A stretch of 57,744 nucleotides of DNA from NCBI GenBank assembly GCA_029289235.1, contig JARFTZ010000012.1, forward strand, positions 1 to 57,744, in the 5' to 3' direction. Of this stretch, positions 23,658 through 32,576 are shown piece after piece. Below the pieces are notes generated by a model. That model had not been told where the DNA came from, did not search any database, and was given only the letters and a program-made list of their open reading frames with translations. Source of the stretch: Gammaproteobacteria bacterium (GTDB lineage: Bacteria > Pseudomonadota > Gammaproteobacteria > Burkholderiales > Rhodocyclaceae). Made by a program: the position numbers and the translations under genes. Each line of letters begins with the position of its first letter. The first letter of the stretch is position 1.

Positions 23658-24713
23658 TCAGGTCACAGGGAGGAACTGCACCGCGTCGCGCGGAATATGC
23701 ACACAGGAAATATCCTCGCGCGTGGCAGTGTCGATTTTCACGACGCCTTCCCCGACCGCGAGTTCGATCTCGCGACTGGCGCCGAAAAAGCGGTCATGGA
23801 TGACCTTGGCCGCAAAATGGTTTTCGCCCGGCGGGGCGCTCGCCGGATCGCCGGCTACCGGCACGATCTTTTCCGGGCGGACCAGCAATCGCACCGCCGC
23901 CCCATTGGGAAGCGCGTGGCCGGGCGTGGCGATCCGTCCGATCGGTGTGTCCACGGTGTCGGGAGAGGCCACGGTTCCGTCGAGCAGGTTGGCCCGGCCG
24001 ATGAAGCCGGCGACAAAGGCGTCGGCCGGCTTGTCGTACATTTCCTTCGGCGGCGCGACCTGGATCAGCCGCCCCTCGCGCAGGATGGCGATGCGGTCGG
24101 CGAGCGACAATGCCTCGTCCTGGTCGTGGGTGATCAGCAAGGAGGCGATGTTCTGCTGCTTCTGGATGCGCCGGATCTCGTCGCGCATTGACAGGCGCGT
24201 CGCCGCGTCGAGCGCCGAGAGCGGCTCGTCGAGGAGCAGCACACGCGGGTCGAAGACCAGCGCCCGTGCCAGGGCCACGCGCTGCTGCTGCCCGCCGGAC
24301 AGCGCTGCGGGCAGGCGCTCGCCGTAACCGGAAAGGCCGACCATGTCGAGCATCGCCTCGGCGCGGCGGTGCCGCTCGGCGAGCGGCACATCGCGCACGC
24401 GCAAAGGATAGGCGACGTTTTCCCAGACGCGCATGTGCGGGAACAGGGCGTAGGACTGGAAGACGATGCCGCACTGGCGCTCGCGCACGGCGACGCCGGT
24501 GACGTCCTCGCCGTCGAGCAGGACGTGGCCGGAGGCACAGGGCAGGAAGCCGGCGATCAGCTTGAGCAGCGTCGTCTTGCCGCAGCCGCTCGGGCCGATG
24601 CAGACGACCAGCTCGCCCGGCGCGATGTCCAGCGAGAGATCGAAGATGCCCGCCTTCCCGCCCGGATAGCTGAACGAGGTGTTGGCGATGCGTACCGACG
24701 GTGTATCACCCAT
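23658..24713 (-). CDS. ABC transporter ATP-binding protein (PotA/FbpC type)
   Basis: A 351-residue importer ATPase. Walker A GPSGCGKTTLLKLIAG (about 39-54), Q-loop VFQSYALFPHMRVWENVA, signature LSGGQQQRVALARAL, Walker B VLLLDEPLSALD and the switch histidine in LLITHDQDEALS are all intact. The C-terminal TOBE-like domain (about 270-350, LLVRPEKIVPV) is typical of the spermidine/iron/phosphonate subfamily. The start is ATG 24713, two bases after the stop of the upstream permease. A longer open frame continues upstream in the wrong phase of that permease and is not coding. Confidence 0.93.
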   Translation of the reverse strand: MGDTPSVRIANTSFSYPGGKAGIFDLSLDIAPGELVVCIGPSGCGKTTLLKLIAGFLPCASGHVLLDGEDVTGVAVRERQCGIVFQSYALFPHMRVWENVAYPLRVRDVPLAERHRRAEAMLDMVGLSGYGERLPAALSGGQQQRVALARALVFDPRVLLLDEPLSALDAATRLSMRDEIRRIQKQQNIASLLITHDQDEALSLADRIAILREGRLIQVAPPKEMYDKPADAFVAGFIGRANLLDGTVASPDTVDTPIGRIATPGHALPNGAAVRLLVRPEKIVPVAGDPASAPPGENHFAAKVIHDRFFGASREIELAVGEGVVKIDTATREDISCVHIPRDAVQFLPVT

Positions 24714-24715
24714 GC

Positions 24716-25507
24716 TCAGCTCCCCGCCATCGACGTGCGTGCCGCGCCGCGCGCCGAATACGCCGCGCTGAACGAAGCGACCAGCGCCAGCAGCAGCAGG
24801 ATCACCGTCGCGGCGCAGGCGAACCCCGTGGCACCATAGAACGCCTGCAGCAGCACCACCGGATAGGTGCGGTTGAGGAAGCCCGACACCAGGTTCGAAA
24901 ACTGGAATTCGCCGATCGACAGGGCGGTGACGACGATCAGGCCGGACAGCATCGAATGGCGCAGCGCCGGCACGACGATGTGCAGGAAGCGCTGTGGTCC
25001 CGAGCTGCCGAGCGATTCGGCAGCGTCCTCCAGCGCGCGCAGTCCGAGCCGCTGCATGTCGGCGACGACGGTCTGCAGGAAATACGGCAGGCACAGGACG
25101 ATGTGCCCGGCGATCAGCAGCCAGATGCTGCCGAGCCAGGGCAGCGTGTCCGAGGAGAATACCAGGATGAAGCCGAAGGCGAGGACCAGCGGCGGCAAGG
25201 CGACCGGCAACTGGTAGAGCACGCGGGCGGCGGCGCGGACCTTCGGATTCGGCGTGCGATAGACCGCGTAGGCCAGCGGCAGGCCGATCGCCAGGCAGGC
25301 GGCAGAGGTCGCCAGCGCCACGGACAGACTGGCCGAAAAGGCCCGGCGGAAGCTCGGGTCGGCCGCCACTTCCTGATACCAGCGGAAAGTGAAGCCCGTC
25401 GGCAGCAACGTGTTCAGCCACAGGTCACCGAACGAGCCGGTGAACAGCAGCGCTATCGGCAGCGCCAGATAGGCGAGATAGGCAACGGTGACCCAGCGAG
25501 ACAGCAT
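24716..25507 (-). CDS. ABC transporter permease, PotC/PhnV-like
   Basis: A 263-residue permease with six predicted helices and the EAA loop DAAESLGSSGPQRFLHIVVP (about 168-187). It is the first gene of the importer operon. I picked ATG 25507, preceded by GAGGAG; the frame extends 20 residues further but without a better ribosome site. The 144 bp upstream, to the end of the DMT gene, contain TATACT at 25544-25549 on this strand, a possible -10 without a convincing -35. Confidence 0.88.
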   Translation of the reverse strand: MLSRWVTVAYLAYLALPIALLFTGSFGDLWLNTLLPTGFTFRWYQEVAADPSFRRAFSASLSVALATSAACLAIGLPLAYAVYRTPNPKVRAAARVLYQLPVALPPLVLAFGFILVFSSDTLPWLGSIWLLIAGHIVLCLPYFLQTVVADMQRLGLRALEDAAESLGSSGPQRFLHIVVPALRHSMLSGLIVVTALSIGEFQFSNLVSGFLNRTYPVVLLQAFYGATGFACAATVILLLLALVASFSAAYSARGAARTSMAGS

Positions 25508-25651
25508 GCGCGCTCCTCGAGGAAAGGCGGTTGCATGAAGAAGAGTATAGGCAGGGGAAATCGACAATTCGAGGTCGATCTCGCCACTTCGGCGCCGTCG
25601 GAGAGAGCGATCGTAGTGGGCCGGCGTGACGGTTTTGTTACCGGTACCGGA

Positions 25652-26530
25652 TCAGCGTCGCAGCGAGACCGAGCCCACGGCGCCGAGGATCAGCAGCGAG
25701 GCGACGATTTCCTGCCAGCCGAGCGGCTCGCCGAGGAATAGCACGCCGCCGAGAACGCCGATCAGCGGAGTCGAAAGGGAGGACACCGACGAGACGGCCA
25801 CGGGCACCATCTGCACGATGCGGTTCCATGCCCAGTAGCAGAACATGAAGGCGACGAGGATGTTGTAGAGCATCCCCAGGATCGGACCGGTTCCCGGCAC
25901 GACGAGTCGCGATGTCTCCAGCGGAATGGCCAGCGCCAGCAGTGGCAGGCTGCCGGCCAGCATCATCCAGCCGGTCAGCGCCGACGTCGGCATGGCCACC
26001 GGAATCCGCTTGAACAGCACGACGCCGGTGGCCCAGCTCCATGCGCCGAGAATCATGCAGAGGACGCCGAGCGGCGCCTGCAGCATGCCTTCGACGCTGC
26101 CGCCCATCAGCACGACGATCCCCGCCAGGCCGAGCAGCAGGCCGAGCACGGTGCGCCCGCTCAAGCGGTCGCCCAGAAACACCACCGACAGCAGCATCGA
26201 CCAGAGCGGCATCGTGTAGCCCAGCAGCGCGGCGCGGCCGGAAGGCAGCAGGGAGACGCCGATGATCACCAGCGCGTTCCAGCCGGAGATGTTGAATACC
26301 GCCAGCCACAGCACCCGGCTCCATTGGCCGGACGGCACCTTGATCGGAATGCCGCTCAGGCGCGCCAGGGCCAGCATCCCCACGCCGCCGAGCAGCAGGC
26401 AGCAGGAACGGAAATAGAGCGGCGGCACCTCGCTGAGCACCATCTTCATGACCGGCCAGTTGGCGCCCCAGAACAGTGAAAGGGCCGCGAGCAGGAGCAG
26501 CCCCTGGCGGGGAAGACGGTCGCTAGCCAT
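25652..26530 (-). CDS. DMT-superfamily transporter, two EamA domains
   Basis: A 292-residue membrane protein with ten predicted helices arranged as two EamA repeats (about 10-140 and 152-290). The start LLAALSLFWGANWPVMKMVLSEVPP and the second-repeat ending LLILGAVGSVSLRR are characteristic. Members export amino acids, purines or other metabolites. Its ATG at 26530 lies 8 bp inside the diguanylate cyclase gene, so the two are co-transcribed. The substrate cannot be told. Confidence 0.88.
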   Translation of the reverse strand: MASDRLPRQGLLLLAALSLFWGANWPVMKMVLSEVPPLYFRSCCLLLGGVGMLALARLSGIPIKVPSGQWSRVLWLAVFNISGWNALVIIGVSLLPSGRAALLGYTMPLWSMLLSVVFLGDRLSGRTVLGLLLGLAGIVVLMGGSVEGMLQAPLGVLCMILGAWSWATGVVLFKRIPVAMPTSALTGWMMLAGSLPLLALAIPLETSRLVVPGTGPILGMLYNILVAFMFCYWAWNRIVQMVPVAVSSVSSLSTPLIGVLGGVLFLGEPLGWQEIVASLLILGAVGSVSLRR

Positions 26531-28007
26531 CGATCACCCGGTTTCTACCGCCGTCCTTGGCCTTGTAGAGCGCCTGGTCGGCGCGCATCAGCGCCTCTTC
26601 GAAGGAATCGTTTTCGGGACGCACCTCGGTCACGCCGATGCTGACCGTGACCCGCACCAGCGCGCCATCGTCGGCCATGGCCAGCGGATCGGCTTCGACC
26701 GCGGCGCGCATCCGTTCGCCAATGGCCAGCACCCCGGCCCGGTCGGTCTCCGGCAGAACGACGGCGAATTCCTCGCCGCCCAGCCGCCCCACTGTATCCT
26801 GGTCGCGCACCATCGCCTTCATTACCTGCGCCACCCCTTGCAGCACCCGGTCGCCGACGGGATGCCCCCAGGTATCGTTCACCCGCTTGAAATGATCGAC
26901 ATCGAGCATCATCAGCGCCAGCGGGCTGCCGTAGCGGCGCATGCGCGCGAGTTCATGCTGGCCGGTTTCCATCAGGTAGCGGCGATTGAACAGCCCGGTG
27001 GCCGCGTCCTGTGTGGCCAGCAATTGCAGTTCCTCCGTGTTTGCCTCGATTTTGCGCAAAGCCCTGATGAGTTTCAACGTGAACGCGCTGCCCCAGAGGG
27101 TGACTACCAGCAAGGCCAATGCGCCGATGAGCACCTGCCAGCGCCATGTGGCCAGCGTACTTTCGACCGTCGATGTCACCGTTACGACAAGCGGATAACG
27201 ATCGAAGCGCTTGAAGCTGATGAAGCGATTGGTGTCGTCCACCGGCGATCTGTTGACCTGAATCACTCCGGATCGCTCCGACAGCATGGTTTCCCAAGGG
27301 ACGTAGTTGGCTACTACGGGTTTGCCGACCAGATGCTCGGTTTGCGGGGCGCGTGCCAGCAATGTCCCGTCATCGCGCCAGAAGGAGATCGAGCCATCCG
27401 GTTTGGGCCGTTCGGCCTCGAAGGCGGCACCCAGCACGCTCAGGTTGATCGAGGCATTGATTACCTCCAGGCCGTAGTGCGGCTTCCGCATGCGTACCGT
27501 GATCGGCAATCGCCATTGCCCCGAAACGCGACTGATGACCGGGGTGCCGATATGACGGCGGCCAGCTGGCGCATCGATTATCGCTCGGAAGTACTCCCGG
27601 TCGGCGACGTTGTCGAGCGGTTGATCCGACCGGCAGGGGAAATAGAACAAGCCTCCGTCCGAGGTAATCAGGCGGACGTCGATCAGGCTGCCGGTGCGTT
27701 GGCGAAAATCTCCGATCAGCGCGTGAAATCCCGCATCGTCACAAGGATCGGTGGTTGAGTTCTCTTCCAGCCAGCGTTCGGCGGTCGCCTGGAAAATCTC
27801 CGCCGTGTTGACCATGTGTTGCACATATTGCTCGACGGCATGATTCATCTGGAGCAGGCCCGCCTCGGAGGTGGAAACCGCTTCCTGACGGTGATAGATC
27901 GCCCAATAGGCGAAGAATCCCCACAGGCTGGACAAAAACAGCGCGGTGAGGAGGACGACGTTGCGAGCCGCCCGGCGATTTTCCCGAAGTGTTTCCTGGA
28001 AAGCCAT
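26523..28007 (-). CDS. Membrane-bound diguanylate cyclase (Cache-GGDEF)
   Basis: A 494-residue c-di-GMP synthase. A membrane helix (about 18-38), a periplasmic Cache-type sensor (about 45-285, with DREYFRAIIDAPAG and ISRVSGQWRLPITVRM) and a second helix (about 292-312) are followed by the GGDEF domain (about 335-490). The active-site motif is GGEEF. The RxxD inhibitory site RDQD lies exactly five residues before it, so product feedback is expected. ATG 28007 is preferred over the upstream in-frame ATG because GGAA precedes it at about the right spacing. The stop overlaps the DMT transporter gene. Confidence 0.92.
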   Translation of the reverse strand: MAFQETLRENRRAARNVVLLTALFLSSLWGFFAYWAIYHRQEAVSTSEAGLLQMNHAVEQYVQHMVNTAEIFQATAERWLEENSTTDPCDDAGFHALIGDFRQRTGSLIDVRLITSDGGLFYFPCRSDQPLDNVADREYFRAIIDAPAGRRHIGTPVISRVSGQWRLPITVRMRKPHYGLEVINASINLSVLGAAFEAERPKPDGSISFWRDDGTLLARAPQTEHLVGKPVVANYVPWETMLSERSGVIQVNRSPVDDTNRFISFKRFDRYPLVVTVTSTVESTLATWRWQVLIGALALLVVTLWGSAFTLKLIRALRKIEANTEELQLLATQDAATGLFNRRYLMETGQHELARMRRYGSPLALMMLDVDHFKRVNDTWGHPVGDRVLQGVAQVMKAMVRDQDTVGRLGGEEFAVVLPETDRAGVLAIGERMRAAVEADPLAMADDGALVRVTVSIGVTEVRPENDSFEEALMRADQALYKAKDGGRNRVIDG

Positions 28008-28086
28008 ACGGTTCCGATGAGGATGAGCCGCCACATTCTAGCGGATGCAATCAGCAACCCGCGCCCCTTTCTTCCCCCAATGAGGC

Positions 28087-28119
28087 AAAAAAAATCCCGA
28101 GCCGGTGTGGCTCGGGATT
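28087..28119 (-). terminator. Rho-independent terminator, minus strand
   Basis: AATCCCGAGCC at 28093-28103 and GGCTCGGGATT at 28109-28119 form an 11-bp stem with loop GGTGT; the A-run 28087-28094 is a T-run when read on the minus strand. It ends the lipocalin transcript, but stands about 175 bp after that gene's stop. A second hairpin, CCCATCG-TTG-CGATGGG near 28126-28142, precedes it. The 28120-28292 stretch holds no gene that I can support. Confidence 0.85.
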
Positions 28120-28292
28120 GAAAGTCCCATCGTTGCGATGGGTCAGGGAGGGTCAAACATTGTCAGCGGGGGACGCTGAAGCAACGGTTTGGAGTCTACG
28201 TTTTAGCTGTCGCGCTGTCTGTGCGCCTTGTTGCCTTGTTTTGTGACGCTCTGTAATGGCTGCGTGCCAATTGCATATCCTTGCCTGTCCGT

Positions 28293-28871
28293 TCAGCGCA
28301 CGGGCGCCAGCCCGTTGCCTTGTGGAGTGGTTTCGAGCCGGTCGAGATCGAATCCCATCGCGCCCAGGCGGCCGAGCAGGGCCGCATAGCGCGCCGGGTC
28401 GACCGTGGGTGTCCGTGAGAGCACCCACAGGTAGTCGCGCTTCGGCTCGCTGACCGCGACCAGCCGGTAGGCGTCATCGATGTCGATGACCCAGTAATCG
28501 CCCCACACCGCCGGAATGAAGGACAGCCAGGCCGGCGCGAAGCGCACCTCCAACTTCGGCGAACCCGTCCCGCCGACGAGCCGGGCAACGCCGTCGGCTG
28601 ACTCAAACTCGCCGCTTTCCAGACGGCAGCGATTGATGACCCGCACCCGGCCGTCCGGCATCTGCGAATACTCGGCTCGCGTGTCGGCCACGCATTGTCT
28701 CTGGAAACGATTCGGGTACTTGGCAATCTCGTACCAGGTTCCCATGTAGCGCTCCACGTCCAGCGAAGGCACGGCGACCAGCGGCGGAACGGGCGTGCGG
28801 GGCGGGTCGCCGGCGGCTTGCGCGCTGAAGGCGACTAGGCAGGAAATGAAAGGCGCGAGAAGGAAGCGCAT
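28293..28871 (-). CDS. Bacterial lipocalin (Blc family)
   Basis: A 192-residue exported lipocalin. Signal peptide 1-20 (LVAFSAQA) is followed by the lipocalin entry motif DVERYMGTWYEIAKYPNRFQ, where GTWYEIAK is the family hallmark, then VINRCRLESGE and the later YWVIDIDDAYRLVAVSEP and LWVLSRTP. There is no lipobox cysteine at the signal end, so unlike E. coli Blc it is probably soluble. Lipocalins bind lipids or other hydrophobic molecules in the periplasm. ATG 28871 is used because GGGGAA lies upstream. Confidence 0.9.
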   Translation of the reverse strand: MRFLLAPFISCLVAFSAQAAGDPPRTPVPPLVAVPSLDVERYMGTWYEIAKYPNRFQRQCVADTRAEYSQMPDGRVRVINRCRLESGEFESADGVARLVGGTGSPKLEVRFAPAWLSFIPAVWGDYWVIDIDDAYRLVAVSEPKRDYLWVLSRTPTVDPARYAALLGRLGAMGFDLDRLETTPQGNGLAPVR

Positions 28872-28912
28872 GAAGTGTGTTCCCCGGAAATGTCTGGAGA
28901 ACAATGGACCGC

Positions 28913-30043
28913 CTAATCGCCGCCCAGTTTCAACCGACTCGGCTGCCGCTTTTCAATCGCCCATTTGAGAAGTGCCGCCGAGCGATAGATCCCGTGGGCG
29001 AACTTGCCGTACGGGAGCGTCAGGAAGAAGGCCATCACCGCGCCGAGATGCACGACCAGCAACACGCCCATCGCAGCGGTATCGCGCCAGGCCAGCAGGG
29101 CCAGGCCGCTGGCGCTGGTGAGCAGCAGCAAGAGCATGAAGCCGCGATCGAGCGGGCGCTGCGCCGTATCGCCGTGCAGCGGATGGCGCCGCACGTTGCA
29201 CCACAGCAGGCCCGCCGGGCCGATCACCAGCCCGATCCCGCCCACCGTGCCGAGCACGACCGGCAGGCTGGTCAGGGCGTACGGCGCGTGAATGCCGAGG
29301 ACATAGTGATGGAACGTGGCCGCCAGCGTGGCCGCGAAGCAGAGCAGGAAGCCATAGAAGGTGAGATGGTGGAAATTCCGCCGCCACAGCGAGAAGGCGT
29401 CGTCCTCGTTGTTGCAGCCTTCGCCGTGACCACCGTCGAGATACTTGAGCGTCAGGATGGCGTGCGTCGTTTCGGTCGCCGCGGCGGCGTTTGGCGCACC
29501 CGGCGAGACATCGCGCCAGAACCGGCCGACCCCCACACCCAGCGCCAGCGCCGCCCAGGCGAACACGACGCCAAACAGCCACACCAGCGTGCCATGTGGA
29601 AACAAGGTGAAAAAACTGCCGGGTGGATCGACACGCTCGAACAGGTTGCCGGAGGGCACGAGGAAGAACAGCACCAGGCTCGCCAGCAACGCTAACGCGA
29701 TAGATACGCCGGCGTGGCGGTAGGCAGTGCCCATGCATGCGGGCCAGGCGTAGTCGGCGTAGGTTTTCCCGCGCAGCCGGGCCATCGCCTGTGGCACGTT
29801 GAGCACGAATTCGTGCGGCGGCGCGTACTGGCAGGCGTGCAGGCAGGAGCCGCAGTTGTGGCAGAGGTTGGCCAGGTAATGCGCGTCGGCCTTGCCGAAC
29901 TCGATGCGCCGGGTCATGGCCGGGAAGACGGCGCAGAACCCTTCGCAGTAGCGGCAGGCGTTGCAGATCTGCATGACGCGCGCGACTTCGGCCTCTGCGT
30001 CATCGGACGCACCTCGATCCATGACTTGCTCACACGCCTGCAT
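28913..30043 (-). CDS. tcuB: Tricarballylate utilization protein TcuB
   Basis: Iron-sulfur membrane protein of 376 residues that reoxidises the flavin of TcuA and passes electrons to the quinone pool. Two ferredoxin-like clusters are visible, [16 protein letters not shown] (about 26-41) and [19 protein letters not shown] (about 61-79). The C-terminal half has about six membrane helices with several histidines ([27 protein letters not shown]) that may hold haem b. It overlaps the tcuA stop by 14 bp. In Salmonella the operon is tcuABC; here no tcuC transporter follows. Confidence 0.9.
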   Translation of the reverse strand: MQACEQVMDRGASDDAEAEVARVMQICNACRYCEGFCAVFPAMTRRIEFGKADAHYLANLCHNCGSCLHACQYAPPHEFVLNVPQAMARLRGKTYADYAWPACMGTAYRHAGVSIALALLASLVLFFLVPSGNLFERVDPPGSFFTLFPHGTLVWLFGVVFAWAALALGVGVGRFWRDVSPGAPNAAAATETTHAILTLKYLDGGHGEGCNNEDDAFSLWRRNFHHLTFYGFLLCFAATLAATFHHYVLGIHAPYALTSLPVVLGTVGGIGLVIGPAGLLWCNVRRHPLHGDTAQRPLDRGFMLLLLLTSASGLALLAWRDTAAMGVLLVVHLGAVMAFFLTLPYGKFAHGIYRSAALLKWAIEKRQPSRLKLGGD

Positions 30044-31442
30044 GACGTTCCCTCGCGTTTGTCTCCTGGACCGCGCGTGCGGCCTGTGTGCCGGCGATAC
30101 GGCCGAAGGTGGTGCCGATGGACATGCCGATGCCGGCCAGGTAGCCCTTGCCGAGCACGTTGCCGGCCATCATCTCGCCGGCGACGAAAAGATTGCGGCT
30201 CGGTCGACCGCCGAAATGCACCGCCGCGTGCTCGTTCACTTTCAGACCGAGATAAGTGAAGGTGATGCCCGGACGCAGGGCGTAACCGTAGTACGGAGGC
30301 GTATCGAGCGGCAGCGCCCAGTGCGTCTTGGCCGGCGTGAGGCCTTCCGTGTGGCAGTCGTCGAGCAGCGTATGGTCGAAGCGGCCGACACGGCAGGCGG
30401 CGTTGTAGTCGGTTACGGTACCCATGAAGCGCGCCTCGTCCAGTCCGAGTTGGCGTGCCAGATCGTCCAGCGTTTCGGCCCGGATTCCGGGAAAGACCGG
30501 CGGCATGAAGCGGCCGATGGCTTTGGAGTCGATGATCGCGTAGCCGATCTGCCCCGGCTGGCGGGCGACCAGCCGGCCCCAGATGGCGTAGCGCTTGGGC
30601 CAGAAGTCCTCGCCTTCGTCGTAGAAACGCTCGGCATTGCGGTTGAGCATGATGCCCAGCGATACGCAGTCGACGCGGGTACAGATGCCTCCGTCGTAAA
30701 GCGGCGCGCGGGCATCGATGGCCACACAGTGCGACTGCGACGGATCGCCGATGGCGTCGGCGCCGGACTCGATCAGGTTCTTGAGCAGTACGCCGCGGTT
30801 GAAGCGCGTGCCGCGAATCAGGAAGTTGTCGGCCAGCCACTCGCCGTGTTCGTTCTGGCCCCAGGCTTCGCTCAGCCACTCACGGTCGGACTCGAAGCCG
30901 CCGGCAGCGACGACGCAGGAGCGCGCGGTGATGCGCTCACGGCCGATGCGCGCGGCAACGAATTCACCATCGCGCAACTCCAGCGAGTGGACCGGCGCGT
31001 CATAGCGGATGTCGACGCCGAGGCGGGCCGCGCTGCGGTAATAGGCGTTGACCAGCGCCTTGCCGCCGCCCATGAAGAAGGCGTTGGTGCGCGCGGTATG
31101 CAGCGCGCCCGAGAGCGAGGGCTGGAAATGCACGCCGTGGCGGTGCATCCAGTCGCGGCAGGTGGCGGTGCTGCGGATCACCAGCCGGGCAAGCGCCTCG
31201 TCGGTCAGCCCGCCAGTCACACCGAGCAGATCGCGCCAGTATTCGTCTTCAGGATAGGCGTCGACCAGCACATCCTGCGGCGCATCGTGCATGCAGCGCA
31301 GGTTGCGTGTGTGCTGCGAGTTGCCGCCGCGCCATTCGCGCGGAGACGATTCCAGCAACAACACGGACGCGCCGGCCTCGCGCGCGGTCAGGGCGGCACA
31401 CAGGGCGGCATTTCCGCCGCCGATCACCAGAACATCGTGCAT
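30030..31442 (-). CDS. tcuA: FAD-dependent tricarballylate dehydrogenase TcuA
   Basis: Flavoprotein of 470 residues in the fumarate reductase/succinate dehydrogenase flavoprotein fold. It oxidises tricarballylate to cis-aconitate. The dinucleotide site is [19 protein letters not shown] at the N-terminus, followed by [27 protein letters not shown], and the C-terminal FAD block [24 protein letters not shown] 31442 has AAGGAG nine bases upstream; a GTG two codons earlier is possible. tcuB overlaps downstream, and a LysR gene stands 78 bp upstream. Confidence 0.9.
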   Translation of the reverse strand: MHDVLVIGGGNAALCAALTAREAGASVLLLESSPREWRGGNSQHTRNLRCMHDAPQDVLVDAYPEDEYWRDLLGVTGGLTDEALARLVIRSTATCRDWMHRHGVHFQPSLSGALHTARTNAFFMGGGKALVNAYYRSAARLGVDIRYDAPVHSLELRDGEFVAARIGRERITARSCVVAAGGFESDREWLSEAWGQNEHGEWLADNFLIRGTRFNRGVLLKNLIESGADAIGDPSQSHCVAIDARAPLYDGGICTRVDCVSLGIMLNRNAERFYDEGEDFWPKRYAIWGRLVARQPGQIGYAIIDSKAIGRFMPPVFPGIRAETLDDLARQLGLDEARFMGTVTDYNAACRVGRFDHTLLDDCHTEGLTPAKTHWALPLDTPPYYGYALRPGITFTYLGLKVNEHAAVHFGGRPSRNLFVAGEMMAGNVLGKGYLAGIGMSIGTTFGRIAGTQAARAVQETNARERHAGV

Positions 31443-31520
31443 CGTCACAAGCTCCTTCGAATGACGATGACTGTAGGGCGCGCTCCGGTCTGCCGCCAGC
31501 GGGGTTTCCGGAAGAGGTGT

Positions 31521-32447
31521 TTACGTTTTGTAAAGCGTCGCGCCCGGCCATTTTCCGCCGGTCACCAGCGCGCGGGCGACATCGGCGAGGACGACGCGGG
31601 CCGCCAGGCCGGCCGGCGAAAGTTCGTCGTCGGACAGGCTGACCAGCAGATTCGGCCGGCGCGCCTGCGCATTGGCGATTTCCAGCGCGGCCAGCCCCGG
31701 ATCGTCAAGCCGTGCCGTCGCCGCGCCCGGCTGGATCGTGGCGCCCAGACCAGCACGGACGGCGTCCATGAGCATCGCCAGGCCGTCGATTTCCAGAGCG
31801 ACATTCAGCACCACGCCGGCACGCGCCGCCGCCGCTTCGATCAGCGCGCGCAATCCGTGCTGGTCGCTGGGCAGGATCAGCGGCAGAGCGGCAATCTGCC
31901 CGAAACTCAATGGACCCTGCTCGGGAAGGACAAGAACATCCCGCCGGGCAATGACGAAGAGCCGTTCCTCAAGGAGCGGCATCAGGCTCCAGCGCTGTGC
32001 GCGTTCGGCCTGGAAGAGCACCGCCAGGTCGAGCTGGCGCATCCCGATCATCGACGCCAGGTTGCCGGAGAGGGTTTCAACCAGGCGCACGCCGATGTCC
32101 GGGTAACGCTCGCGCATGGCCAGCAGGAAGGGCAGGCCGAGCACGGCTCCGGTGCTTGGCGCCAAGCCCACGCTGACCAGTCCGGACAGACGCGCGTGGC
32201 GTGCTGCGCTTTTCGCCCCCTCGGCATGGCGGATGGCCAGCTGGGCTTGCGGCCAGAAGGCCAGCCCGGCTTCGGTCGGAACCACGCCGGAGGACGTGCG
32301 CTGCAGGAGGCGCGTCGCCAGCTCGCTTTCCAGCCGGCTGATCTGCTGGCTCAATGCCGAGGTGCCGACGCCGAGCTGCTGCGCCGCGCGGCCCATGCTG
32401 CCGAGTTCGACAACGCGGACGAAATAGTGCAGTTGGCGCAGTTCCAT
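31521..32447 (-). CDS. LysR-family regulator of the tcu genes (TcuR-like)
   Basis: A 308-residue LysR regulator on the same strand as tcuAB. Helix-turn-helix at about 1-60 (ELRQLHYFVRVVELGSMGRAAQQLG, of which the last part is helix 2; then TSALSQQISRLESELATRLL). The effector domain covers about 88-300. The N-terminal wording is of the type seen in TcuR/CitR and in regulators of aromatic catabolism such as NdhR-like proteins. Position directly before tcuA makes it the likely tricarballylate-responsive regulator. ATG 32447 was chosen because the upstream frame is unrelated to the family. Confidence 0.85.
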   Translation of the reverse strand: MELRQLHYFVRVVELGSMGRAAQQLGVGTSALSQQISRLESELATRLLQRTSSGVVPTEAGLAFWPQAQLAIRHAEGAKSAARHARLSGLVSVGLAPSTGAVLGLPFLLAMRERYPDIGVRLVETLSGNLASMIGMRQLDLAVLFQAERAQRWSLMPLLEERLFVIARRDVLVLPEQGPLSFGQIAALPLILPSDQHGLRALIEAAAARAGVVLNVALEIDGLAMLMDAVRAGLGATIQPGAATARLDDPGLAALEIANAQARRPNLLVSLSDDELSPAGLAARVVLADVARALVTGGKWPGATLYKT

Positions 32448-32503
32448 TTTCCAGAGTCTCGGGCATCTTTTCCGGCTCGGATCATACCCCGCCGAAGCGG
32501 CAC

Positions 32504-32547
32504 AAAAAAACAGGCCGGCGACTGGAGGAGGCTTGCAGTCGCCGGCC
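32504..32547 (-). terminator. Rho-independent terminator of the TRAP/hydrolase operon, minus strand
   Basis: GGCCGGCGACTG at 32513-32524 pairs perfectly with CAGTCGCCGGCC at 32536-32547 around an 11-nt loop; the A-run 32504-32510 gives a T-run on the minus strand. It lies 30 bp after the dctM stop, separating the TRAP operon from the LysR-tcu genes. Confidence 0.92.
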
Positions 32548-32576
32548 AAGGCTGCCGCGAGGCAACCACGCTTCAC

